A DNA stretch of 64,000 nt from a virus: IMG/VR virus record IMGVR_UViG_3300007735_000791, positions 1 to 64,000 of that record; one strand, 5' to 3'. This document shows positions 41,412 through 49,027 of the stretch, piece by piece (position 1 is the first letter of the stretch; the number at the start of each line of letters is the position of its first letter). The position numbers were made by a program, and so were the translations under genes. The notes beneath the pieces were generated by a model that worked only from the letters and a program-made list of their open reading frames with translations, searched no databases and was not told the origin of the DNA.

Positions 41412-43472
41412 ATGGGGAGCGTAAAACCTCCCATTATCACAACCTTAGAAGAACTTGATGAACTTATTAGCGTTGTTAATGAGGTTGGGGCGTTTGCTTT
41501 TGACGTTGAAACACAGTCAGTGCTTGAGCATCACCCCGACCTATTACAACACTTAGAAAAAGATTTTCAAGAACATGTTAAGGGTTTAAAAAGCAAAAGC
41601 CCTGACATTATTCAAAGAGCACATGATAATTTGGTAGAAGAATACCTTAAAGAGATAGCAGTAAATCCTTTACGCAATGAAGTGTTTTGGATTGGAATTG
41701 CAACTAAAGGTCACTCATGGGCAATACCAATGGGTCACAAAGTTGGTCCGTTGCTAGAAGCAGAAGAGGTGGGAGATGGAAGCACAGTACCACCTGTTGG
41801 CTATCGTAAAAAGTTAAAAAATGGTCAAGAGTCCATGGCAAAGGCTAGATACATAAAGCCCGCTGTTTATGCTGAGCCAATAAAACAATTATCACGAAGC
41901 GTTGTCTTTGAACGTTTAAAGCCTTTGTTTTTTAGCGACCTAATTAAAGTTGGTCAAAACGTTAAGTTTGATGCACGGTCTATTTCAAAGTACTACGGTG
42001 CTATACCACCAGGACCTTATGTTGACACAATGCTTTTACAACATTTGGTTAACGAGAACTTAACCAACTACTCACTTGAAACAATCATTGAAAATAATTA
42101 CAACGGTCATAAAGCATATGAACGTGGTGGAAAACTTGGCAAAAGTATAAGCAAGGTAACTATTGACGACGCCTCATTGTACGTGCATCGTGACGCTCGT
42201 TGGACTTGGATGCTGTATACACGCTTGTTAAAGAAGGTAAACGCCTACGCTGACCTTCGCAAAGCCATGACTTTAGATAGTCAAGTTTTAGAAGTGTTAA
42301 TGGAAATGGAAAATCAAGGCATTCCAGTTGACGTTAACAACTTAACAGTTCTAGAAAAAGACTTAGACCAAGAGTTAAAAGAAGTGCATGACAACATTTT
42401 AAAGTATGCACCAGTTGGTTTTAACCCTGATTCTAATAAACATAAACAAACATTTTTGTTTAATAAAAAATCAGAAGGTGGACTGGGACTTAAACCATAT
42501 AAGAAGACTGGAAAAGGAGCACCGTCTGTTGACGAAGAATCTTTAAAGAGTCTTCAACATAAACACGAAGTTGTAGCCCAGTTACTAAAATGGGCAGAAC
42601 TACAGAAGTTAAAATCAACTTACGTAAACGGATTGATACCAAAACTATATAAAAATAAACTTCACCCATCTTTTCATTTACATAGAACCGCTACTGGGCG
42701 ACTATCTTCTTCTAATCCAAACCTTCAAAACATTCCAAGAACATCAAACATTAGAAAGTTGTTTGTTGCCTTAGACCCAAACGTTTTATTAGTTGCTGAC
42801 TACGACCAAATTGAATTGAGAGTTATGGCTATGTTCAGCCAAGACAAACGTTTGTTGCATGTCTTTGCCAATGACGAAGACATTCACACCGCTACTGCAT
42901 CGGCTGTCTTTAAGAAAAAACCAGAGAACGTTACTTCTGAAGAACGACAGATAGGCAAAGGTGTTAACTTTCTAACCGCATACGGTGGTGGTTCTATAAA
43001 ACTTGCACGAGTTACTGGCATTCCAAAACATGAAGCAGAAGAGATATTAAATAATTATTATAAAAGTTTTTACGAATTGACTGCTTGGAAACGGCAAGTT
43101 ATTGCAAAAGCCAAAAAAGACGGTTATGTATCTACTTTATATGGACGCAGGAGAAGGCTTCCAGATTTGTCATCAAGCAATGATGAGTTGCGGTCTAGGG
43201 CTGAAAGACAGGCTGTTAACGCGATAGTTCAAGGAACTGCCGCGGACATTTGTAAACAAGCAATGGTTGATGTTCATAAAGCCATGAGCGGAACCAGTGT
43301 AAAATTATTAGTGCAGGTTCATGACGAACTTGTAGCAATGGTAAACGAAACAGATAGGGTTGATATTCTTAATCCTTTTATTAACGCTATGGGAGACGGT
43401 ATGGTTTTAGAGAAAGTGCCAATTAAGGTTTCCCATCAATTTGCCAAGAGTTGGGCAGAGGCAAAAGAATGA
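41412..43472 (+). CDS. polA: Family A DNA polymerase with 3'-5' exonuclease
   Basis: 686 residues. Exonuclease motifs: AFAFDVETQSV, then KVGQNVKFDARSI and VHRDARWTWML. Polymerase motif A is LLVADYDQIELRVMAMFSQD (about 460), motif B RQIGKGVNFLTAYGGGS (about 513) and motif C LVQVHDELVA (about 635). The 5'-3' nuclease of bacterial Pol I is absent, as usual in phage. It replicates the genome with the primase and helicase upstream. Confidence 0.95.
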   Translation: MGSVKPPIITTLEELDELISVVNEVGAFAFDVETQSVLEHHPDLLQHLEKDFQEHVKGLKSKSPDIIQRAHDNLVEEYLKEIAVNPLRNEVFWIGIATKGHSWAIPMGHKVGPLLEAEEVGDGSTVPPVGYRKKLKNGQESMAKARYIKPAVYAEPIKQLSRSVVFERLKPLFFSDLIKVGQNVKFDARSISKYYGAIPPGPYVDTMLLQHLVNENLTNYSLETIIENNYNGHKAYERGGKLGKSISKVTIDDASLYVHRDARWTWMLYTRLLKKVNAYADLRKAMTLDSQVLEVLMEMENQGIPVDVNNLTVLEKDLDQELKEVHDNILKYAPVGFNPDSNKHKQTFLFNKKSEGGLGLKPYKKTGKGAPSVDEESLKSLQHKHEVVAQLLKWAELQKLKSTYVNGLIPKLYKNKLHPSFHLHRTATGRLSSSNPNLQNIPRTSNIRKLFVALDPNVLLVADYDQIELRVMAMFSQDKRLLHVFANDEDIHTATASAVFKKKPENVTSEERQIGKGVNFLTAYGGGSIKLARVTGIPKHEAEEILNNYYKSFYELTAWKRQVIAKAKKDGYVSTLYGRRRRLPDLSSSNDELRSRAERQAVNAIVQGTAADICKQAMVDVHKAMSGTSVKLLVQVHDELVAMVNETDRVDILNPFINAMGDGMVLEKVPIKVSHQFAKSWAEAKE

Positions 43473-43849
43473 GCGATATAGAAAGCGTAGTTGATAAACG
43501 ACTGTTCTACTTGATGCTGTCAATAGGTCAAGGGCAAGAGTTTGCTAACTTCATGGGCTTTTCTAATCCGTCTAATGACGTGGAACAAGCAGAAATATAC
43601 GACGTTGCCAGCAGATGGGCATTGTTTGTTAATCAAGGAGTTTTAGAAAGTATTGAAGAATCAGCCAATTGGGTGCTAGACTTTCTTGAGAAAAGTGATA
43701 AACTTTCAAACCCTAAAGAAGAAGTGCTCCCGTTGTTTGTAGCATACGGAGTTTCTTTATTAAATAAAATGTTAGAAAGTGGAAATCTTTCTATTATCAT
43801 AGACGAAGAAGCATTATTAAATTGGCAGGAAGTAGAAGAAGATGAGTGA
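43469..43849 (+). CDS. Small acidic helical protein
   Basis: 126 residues from ATG 43469 (ATGA overlap with the polymerase stop). Sequence such as RLFYLMLSIGQGQEFANFMG, then ASRWALFVNQGVLESIEESA, suggests a helical bundle. It follows the polymerase directly and may be a replisome accessory. The acidic end reads NWQEVEEDE. No family recognised. Confidence 0.55.
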   Translation: MSDIESVVDKRLFYLMLSIGQGQEFANFMGFSNPSNDVEQAEIYDVASRWALFVNQGVLESIEESANWVLDFLEKSDKLSNPKEEVLPLFVAYGVSLLNKMLESGNLSIIIDEEALLNWQEVEEDE

Positions 43850-44204
43850 CTGGTGGGACAAAAAGTTAAAAGGCGAGAAACCAACGCCACAACCGATATA
43901 TCCAAATCCTGTTACGTATAGCAATCGTCCTGTTCAAACGGTAGAAACACAAACAGTTCAACATAATTTGCCTCCAAACACCCAGTTAACCACTGGACAA
44001 GCGATTAGAATGTGGAAAGGAGGAGAAGCGCATCAACGTGAAGGTAGCATGAGGTGTCCAGAATGTGGAAGCCGAAATGTATTTTCACGTGTTGGAAAAG
44101 GTTCTAACAGTATGGTTAATGGAGCAGCACCAGCCCCACGTTGTTTTGAGTGTGGTTGGAACGGTAAATTTTCACAAGCAGACCAATCAAATTGGGCAAT
44201 ATAA
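43842..44204 (+). CDS. Zinc-ribbon protein before RecA
   Basis: 120 residues. A proline/threonine-rich, probably disordered N-terminus precedes a four-cysteine ribbon: MRCPECGSRNVFSRVGKG, then APRCFECGWNGKF. Such ribbons bind nucleic acid or a partner. The gene lies between polymerase and RecA and overlaps its neighbour upstream, suggesting a recombination or replication role. No family name claimed. Confidence 0.6.
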   Translation: MSDWWDKKLKGEKPTPQPIYPNPVTYSNRPVQTVETQTVQHNLPPNTQLTTGQAIRMWKGGEAHQREGSMRCPECGSRNVFSRVGKGSNSMVNGAAPAPRCFECGWNGKFSQADQSNWAI

Positions 44205-44215
44205 AGGATTATCAC

Positions 44216-45244
44216 ATGACAGATTACGAATCATTGGCATCAATTGTTTCCGCTATTCAAAAAAAGTATGGCGACGATGTTCTGATTAAAGGTTCAGACA
44301 TAAAAGAAGAAGTGCCTCGCATAACTACTGGCATACTTGCTTATGACTTGATGCTTGGTGGAGGATGGCCTTTAAACCAATGGTCAGAGATTATTGGTGA
44401 GGAATCATCTGGAAAGACAGCACTTGCATATAAAACTATTGCTGCTAATCAAGCAATTAATCCAGACTTTGTTGCTATGTGGATTGCTGCTGAGACTTAT
44501 GTTCCTCAATACGCACGAGCCATTGGAGTTGACCTAGAACGTTTGTGGGTTGTAGAAACCAACATCATGGAACAAGTTTATGATTTGGTTATTAAAGCAT
44601 TGGACAATCGCGCTGTTGACATGATTGTCATTGACTCGTTGCCATCGCTGGTTCCAGGAGACGAATCAGAAAAAATGATGGAAGAGTTTACAGTTGGTTT
44701 GGGTGCTCGTTTAACTGGCAAGTTCTTTCGCAAATCATCAAAGGCTCAACGCCGTTCCCTTATTAACGAAGACCGTCCTTGCACTGGGTTAGTCATAAAC
44801 CAATGGCGTGAGAAGATTGGTGTCATGTGGGGAGACAACCGAACCACACCTGGTGGCAAAGCCAAAAACTTTCACTACTTCAGTCGTGTTGAAGTTAAAC
44901 GAGACGAATGGATTAAAGAAAAAGAAGAAGCCATTGGTCAGACAATAAAGGCTCGCACAATCAAAAACAAAACTTACCGACCTCAACAAACCGCAGTTGT
45001 TGATTTTTATTTTACAAGCGCTGGTGGGTTTCGTTTAGGAGAGTTTGACGTCATTAAAGACGTCGTAAACATTGGCATTGCTGTTGGTTTAATTACTCGT
45101 TCTGGTCCATATTATTCTTATGGAACTCAAAAATGGCAAGGCAAAGACGCACTGGTATTGGCAATTCGTGAGGATTTAGACCTTCAACAAAAACTTAAGA
45201 AAGAAGCCTTTGACCACTTTAATCTTCGGGTTCCCACTCAATGA
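44216..45244 (+). CDS. recA: RecA recombinase
   Basis: 342 residues from ATG 44216, with a weak AAAGGA site; an in-frame ATG at 44192 lies inside the preceding gene. Walker A is IIGEESSGKTALA, preceded by LAYDLMLGGGWPLNQW. Walker B is DMIVIDSLPSLVPGDE. L2-like GLVINQWREKIGVMWG and KARTIKNKTYRPQQ follow. It pairs homologous strands in recombination-dependent replication and repair. Related to phage UvsX/RecA-type proteins. Confidence 0.9.
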   Translation: MTDYESLASIVSAIQKKYGDDVLIKGSDIKEEVPRITTGILAYDLMLGGGWPLNQWSEIIGEESSGKTALAYKTIAANQAINPDFVAMWIAAETYVPQYARAIGVDLERLWVVETNIMEQVYDLVIKALDNRAVDMIVIDSLPSLVPGDESEKMMEEFTVGLGARLTGKFFRKSSKAQRRSLINEDRPCTGLVINQWREKIGVMWGDNRTTPGGKAKNFHYFSRVEVKRDEWIKEKEEAIGQTIKARTIKNKTYRPQQTAVVDFYFTSAGGFRLGEFDVIKDVVNIGIAVGLITRSGPYYSYGTQKWQGKDALVLAIREDLDLQQKLKKEAFDHFNLRVPTQ

Positions 45245-45570
45245 TTCTTGGAGGAGATGGAGAACATAAACGAAGATTGAAGAAGTCTCGTAAACAGGAA
45301 GAAAAAACTGCTGCTCGTTATAAGGGCAGTAGGAACGCAGGTTCAGGGTCTGGATGGATGCGAAAGAACGACGTACGAAGCCACGAATTTCTTATTGAGA
45401 ATAAGTTTACGGACAATCTTAAACAGTATTCAGTAAAGATAAAAGACTTGATTGAGTTAGAACAACGGGCTATCTTTGAAGACAGAATTCCATTACTACA
45501 ATTTGAGATACAAAATAGGCGTTACGTGATTTTAACAGAAGATGATTTTACGAGTATGTTAAATGGCTGA
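45241..45570 (+). CDS. Holliday-junction-resolvase-like PD-(D/E)XK nuclease
   Basis: 109 residues. The core reads KSRKQEEKTAARYKGSRNAG, then WMRKNDVRSHEFLIENKFT and the strand RRYVILTEDDF. A Glu in the first helix, Asp in NDV and Glu-Asn-Lys give the E-D-ExK active site of archaeal-type resolvases. It would cut branched DNA after RecA-mediated exchange. Starts four bases before the RecA stop (ATGA) and ends inside the next nuclease gene. Confidence 0.75.
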   Translation: MILGGDGEHKRRLKKSRKQEEKTAARYKGSRNAGSGSGWMRKNDVRSHEFLIENKFTDNLKQYSVKIKDLIELEQRAIFEDRIPLLQFEIQNRRYVILTEDDFTSMLNG

Positions 45571-46462
45571 GTTAACTAGCGCAGACTTAGAGAGTCTTAA
45601 AAAGAATCTCAGAACAAAAGGTCGGTTGTTACCCATTGTTGCTGCTCAAGTAGAACTTGAAAACAATGAGAACACTCGCGAACGAGATACGGACTACTTG
45701 CACCCCAGTCAAATTTGCAAACGCGATTGGTGTCCACGTTCATCAATGTACGAAATAAACAAAGAACCAGCAGACAAGGTTAAATCACACTCGTTTCAAA
45801 CCTTAAACATCTTTAGAACTGGTCATGACATTCACGAAAAGTGGCAAGGTTGGTTAGAGCGTTCTGGATTGATGAAACAATCAGAACTAAACATCTTTAA
45901 CGAAGAGTGCCATATAAAAGGAAATGCAGATGGTTTGATTGAAGATGCAATGGGCGAAGCCATACTAGAAATTAAAAGCGTAGGTGTTGGCACCGTTCGC
46001 ATGGAAAACATAGATTTGTACAAAGAGTATGACTCAGGAACTATAAGCATGGACGAGTTGTGGAAAAGGATAAGACAACCGTTTAGCACGCACCTTCGTC
46101 AGATTAATTTGTACATGTATGCAACAGGTGTACATCAAGGCATTATTTTGTACGAATGGAAACCAACTCAAGCAATTAAAGAGTTTGATGTTACTTATCA
46201 ACCAGCGTTGATTGAACATATTCTTGCCGCCGCACAACTTGTCAAACAACACCTAGAACAAGGTACTATTATTGACCGCCCTACTTGGGCAACAGAAGAC
46301 CATAAAACTTGTAAACAATGTCCATACAAAACAACATGTTGGAGGAACGATGCTGATAGACGACAGACTGACAAACAGCCAAGCAATGAAGAACTTTCTG
46401 GAGAAGTTTTCTCTTCCAGACAGGCCGAAAGGAAACTTACCAGAGATTCCAAAACATCTTGA
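45563..46462 (+). CDS. Cas4/RecB-like PD-(D/E)XK exonuclease
   Basis: 299 residues. LHPSQICKRDWCPRSSMYEI carries an N-terminal Cys, FRTGHDIHEKWQGWLERSGL follows, and IKGNADGLIEDAMGEAILE then IKSVGVG forms the D...E-x-K nuclease core. The C-terminus has CKQCPYKTTCW; with the N-terminal Cys these can bind an Fe-S cluster as in Cas4/AddB. It likely trims DNA ends for recombination. Its last 113 bases overlap the next gene. Confidence 0.85.
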   Translation: MAELTSADLESLKKNLRTKGRLLPIVAAQVELENNENTRERDTDYLHPSQICKRDWCPRSSMYEINKEPADKVKSHSFQTLNIFRTGHDIHEKWQGWLERSGLMKQSELNIFNEECHIKGNADGLIEDAMGEAILEIKSVGVGTVRMENIDLYKEYDSGTISMDELWKRIRQPFSTHLRQINLYMYATGVHQGIILYEWKPTQAIKEFDVTYQPALIEHILAAAQLVKQHLEQGTIIDRPTWATEDHKTCKQCPYKTTCWRNDADRRQTDKQPSNEELSGEVFSSRQAERKLTRDSKTS

Positions 46463-46841
46463 CGATTTGTCTGATGCTGATTTAATGGAACACTATTCTG
46501 AGTTCATGGCTTGGATTACATATTCTAAAACAGAATTAGTCACTGCTGAAATTACAGAAGAACGTTGTGCTAACGACGTTAAGTTGATAGAAGCAAAAAC
46601 TTTGATTTTACAATGGAGCGGGGATAAGAACGATACCGTTACTTTGGCTAAGGCTCGCCGTGATACCGATGACAATGTTGTAAGTCTTCAAGAGTTACAC
46701 CTTAATTCACGAGCCTATAGAAAATTAGTAGAGTCAGTCTTTGAGCGGTGTGAACGTGGTGCTCAAATACTGTCACGAGAGTTGAGTCGTCGCATTAGTG
46801 TTGCTCCTCAAGAAAGGCGTTTGGCTAGGTATCAACCGTGA
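46350..46841 (+). CDS. Helical protein starting inside the exonuclease gene
   Basis: 163 residues from ATG 46350, chosen because GGAGG ends four bases upstream; this creates a 113-base overlap with the exonuclease gene. The protein is largely helical (LSDADLMEHYSEFMAWITYS, TAEITEERCANDVKLIEAKT, VSLQELHLNSRAYRKLVESV). Possibly a nuclease partner or recombination mediator. No family recognised. Its stop overlaps the next GTG. Confidence 0.6.
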   Translation: MLIDDRLTNSQAMKNFLEKFSLPDRPKGNLPEIPKHLDDLSDADLMEHYSEFMAWITYSKTELVTAEITEERCANDVKLIEAKTLILQWSGDKNDTVTLAKARRDTDDNVVSLQELHLNSRAYRKLVESVFERCERGAQILSRELSRRISVAPQERRLARYQP

Positions 46842-47008
46842 CAACTATCAGTGTTACGTGTTTAAAATGCAACGAAACTTTATTTCATAATCCACGTCAA
46901 ATAACTGGCTGTGTTTGCGACCCAGATGCTCCAACGTGGGTTTATATTGAACGAGATGGAACTGTAAAAGGGTTTAGTCAAGCAAAGTGGATTGTAAATG
47001 GGCAATAA
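46838..47008 (+). CDS. 56-residue Cys-rich protein
   Basis: Open frame from GTG 46838 (overlapping the previous TGA) with two Cys pairs (TCLKCNETLF and GCVCDPD) that could bind zinc, followed by VYIERDGTVKGFSQAKW. The end overlaps the next gene by 11 bases. Continuous overlap on both sides supports it being translated. Function unknown. Confidence 0.5.
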   Translation: MTTISVTCLKCNETLFHNPRQITGCVCDPDAPTWVYIERDGTVKGFSQAKWIVNGQ

Positions 47009-47363
47009 ACATAAAGCCAAAGGAACGGCGTTTGAAACGCTGATTAAAGATTACTTAATATCCAAAAACTTTACAGAAGCACGTAGAGCAGTATTAGCAG
47101 GAGAAAATGACACTGGTGATATACACGGTATACAGCAAGAAACAACACTTCGTAACGCTTGTTTACAATGTAAGAACCAAAAGAAATGGGATTTAAGTGG
47201 TTGGTTAAACGCAACAATTGAACAGGCACGTCGTTTAAAAAATGCCCTTCCAGTTTTAATTGTAAAACGTCCTGGAAAAGGGTCAAAAGCAGTCGGAGAC
47301 TCATATGTTGTGATGAGGTTGGATGACTTTGTAGAACTACTACGAGAGGCTAATTACAAGTAA
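46998..47363 (+). CDS. Second Holliday-junction-resolvase-like nuclease
   Basis: 121 residues. KAKGTAFETLIKDYLISKNF, then GENDTGDIHGIQQ and CLQCKNQKKWDLSGWLN give the E-D-QxK core of small resolvase-like nucleases common in actinophages. VLIVKRPGKGS and VMRLDDFVELLREA complete the fold. The ExK motif is Q-C-K here, a tolerated variant. It is the third PD-(D/E)XK nuclease in 2 kb. Confidence 0.75.
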   Translation: MGNKHKAKGTAFETLIKDYLISKNFTEARRAVLAGENDTGDIHGIQQETTLRNACLQCKNQKKWDLSGWLNATIEQARRLKNALPVLIVKRPGKGSKAVGDSYVVMRLDDFVELLREANYK

Positions 47364-47393
47364 CCTAGTTATGTAACAATTTGATTAACTAGG
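47364..47393 (+). promoter_or_regulatory. Inverted repeat hiding the ribosome site of the SpoVS gene
   Basis: CCTAGTTA (47364-47371) is fully complementary to TAACTAGG (47386-47393), which overlaps the AGGAG ribosome site (47391-47395) of the gene at 47400. An 8-bp stem with a 14-base loop would cover part of that site. It could repress translation until unfolded. It could also be an operator palindrome on DNA. Confidence 0.45.
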
Positions 47394-47399
47394 AGTATT

Positions 47400-47690
47400 A
47401 TGTCTCAAGAACTAAACGCAAACATTGACGATTTTCTAAAAGTCTCTGGAAGTAGCAGTCCACAAAGTGTTGGCTCAATCATTGCTCGTGCTGTCAATGC
47501 AGGGCAGTATCCAAAGATTCGCGCTATTGGTGCTGGCGCTGTAAACCAAGCAGTAAAAGCATGTGCTATTGCTCGTGGTTTTGTTGCACCAAGAGGATTA
47601 GACCTCGTTTACATCATTGGATTTGATGATATTATTGGAGAGAACGGTGAAAACATCTCAGCAATATCATTTAAACCCGTAGTGAGGTAA
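47400..47690 (+). CDS. spoVS: SpoVS/Alba-like protein
   Basis: 96 residues. LKVSGSSSPQSVGSIIARAV, then IRAIGAGAVNQAVKACAIAR, GFVAPRGLDLVYIIG and ISFKPVV match SpoVS along nearly its whole length. SpoVS belongs to the Alba-type nucleic acid-binding fold and, in Bacillus, affects sporulation and septation. In a phage it may bind RNA or DNA or modulate host gene expression. An inverted repeat over its ribosome site suggests regulated translation. Confidence 0.8.
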   Translation: MSQELNANIDDFLKVSGSSSPQSVGSIIARAVNAGQYPKIRAIGAGAVNQAVKACAIARGFVAPRGLDLVYIIGFDDIIGENGENISAISFKPVVR

Positions 47691-47692
47691 GC

Positions 47693-48082
47693 ATGGCAAC
47701 ACATGACAGAGCAGGAAATGCATACGGCTCTCCTGCTACAGCAAAAACTAACGCACAACGTGGAAGTCGTGATGTGGCTGGTGGAGGAGTTGTAGCAAGG
47801 TACTCTGCCGCAACTCGCAATGCACAACCGATAACTCCAGAGCAAGAAAAATCTAGCATTGCTGCTGGTAAAACTCCTCAATCTCAATTAGGAAGTCAAG
47901 CAGAATATAAAGTTACAAATGCTTCCAATGCTCCTAAAGGCGCAACAATGAATCAAGTAAAAAGTGCTTACAAAACCGCTCGTAAAAGTGGCATGAGTCC
48001 TGATGATGCACGTGGACAAGCGCTCAATAGTAATCAAAGACAAATAAAAATGTCTAGTGATGCTTACGGTAATCAAGTTTAA
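47693..48082 (+). CDS. Low-complexity Ala/Ser/Gln-rich protein
   Basis: 129 residues with no hydrophobic core and many Ala, Ser, Gly, Gln and Lys residues (AGNAYGSPATAKTNAQRGSR; AKTPQSQ-type segments; MNQVKSAYKTARKSGMS). Likely disordered, first of a run of such genes. No motif or family recognised. Starts two bases after the SpoVS-like stop. Confidence 0.45.
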   Translation: MATHDRAGNAYGSPATAKTNAQRGSRDVAGGGVVARYSAATRNAQPITPEQEKSSIAAGKTPQSQLGSQAEYKVTNASNAPKGATMNQVKSAYKTARKSGMSPDDARGQALNSNQRQIKMSSDAYGNQV

Positions 48083-48084
48083 AT

Positions 48085-48225
48085 ATGTCTGAAGGTCGTC
48101 GCAAACCAGGGTCTCGTAGCAAGACTCGTTACTACCGAAAGAAAGGACAAGTGCGTCCCGTTTCACCATTTGGTGGTGCCGCAGGTGGTTTTATGGGTGG
48201 ACCTAGTGCAGGTGGAATGTCGTAG
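48085..48225 (+). CDS. 46-residue basic Gly-rich protein
   Basis: Open frame MSEGRRKPGSRSKTRYYRKK, then a Gly-rich tail ending GGMS. TAG at 48223 overlaps the next GTG. Very basic N-terminus suggests nucleic acid contact. Tight spacing on both sides supports it as real. No family recognised. Confidence 0.45.
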   Translation: MSEGRRKPGSRSKTRYYRKKGQVRPVSPFGGAAGGFMGGPSAGGMS

Positions 48226-48713
48226 TGGCAGCAAATACTTTTACATCTTGGAATAGCCCTGCAGAACCACCTGGAGTAGGTACATCTGTTTCATTTGGAA
48301 ACGCTCCAGTATTCCGCAGCAACAAAGACAAAATGCTTTCTGGTTACAGGAACACTCCAGACGCACAGTATCCAGATGGATACCTAGGAACAATGTCGTC
48401 CAACAGAAGGCAAGACAAAGTTCTTGGAACATTGAGCAGAATGAATGCTCGTCAATACTCTCGTGGTGTGCATAAAGGAGAACGAATTAACGCAGGAGAT
48501 TATCTGTGGCCTGACGAGTTCAACAAATGGACTGCACTACAACTTCAAGAACAGGGTCTTAAGTTTGCACCTCCAGGTGCTGAGCCAGTTCGCTTGATGC
48601 GTGATGGTAACTATGCTCCTCGCGGAATTCCACGTGACCAAGAAAAACCAGAAACTTACAATAACCCAGAACGTCGTGCAAAATTAAAAGTTCTTGCACC
48701 AGCATGGAGGTAA
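48225..48713 (+). CDS. Hypothetical protein of the small-protein cluster
   Basis: 162 residues from GTG 48225. Contains NAPVFRSNKDKMLSGYRNTP, then YLGTMSSNRRQDKVLGTLSR and INAGDYLWPDEFNKW. Pro- and Arg-rich, no membrane helix or catalytic motif. It may be partly folded around the DYLWPDEF region. Function unknown. Confidence 0.45.
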   Translation: MAANTFTSWNSPAEPPGVGTSVSFGNAPVFRSNKDKMLSGYRNTPDAQYPDGYLGTMSSNRRQDKVLGTLSRMNARQYSRGVHKGERINAGDYLWPDEFNKWTALQLQEQGLKFAPPGAEPVRLMRDGNYAPRGIPRDQEKPETYNNPERRAKLKVLAPAWR

Positions 48714-48715
48714 CT

Positions 48716-49024
48716 ATGCAAGCCAAAATTTATAACCTTGACGAATACCGAGCAAGGAAAACTTCTACAATTAAAAAAGATAAAGGAGTAGATACGTCTA
48801 CTCACCCTTCTCGTAGAGTAGACCGTCAAAGCAGGTTAGATAAAGTAATTAATAAAATTGGGGACTCCGTAGGTTTTCCAAGAACTTCTGTGCTGTTTAC
48901 AGATTCGGAAGATGAGATTAGTCAAGACACTGACCCTACACCCCCGCAAGGCATTAAAAGACCTGTAGAAATGTACGACCAAGAAAAAGACGAACCTCAG
49001 TTTTACGACCAAGACAAAGATTAA
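48716..49024 (+). CDS. Small charged protein
   Basis: 102 residues from ATG 48716, after GGAGGT; an upstream ATG at 48704 has a weaker site. Basic first half (KIYNLDEYRARKTSTIKKDK) and acidic end (EMYDQEKDEPQFYDQDKD), likely disordered. No family recognised. Confidence 0.45.
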   Translation: MQAKIYNLDEYRARKTSTIKKDKGVDTSTHPSRRVDRQSRLDKVINKIGDSVGFPRTSVLFTDSEDEISQDTDPTPPQGIKRPVEMYDQEKDEPQFYDQDKD

Positions 49025-49027
49025 GTA

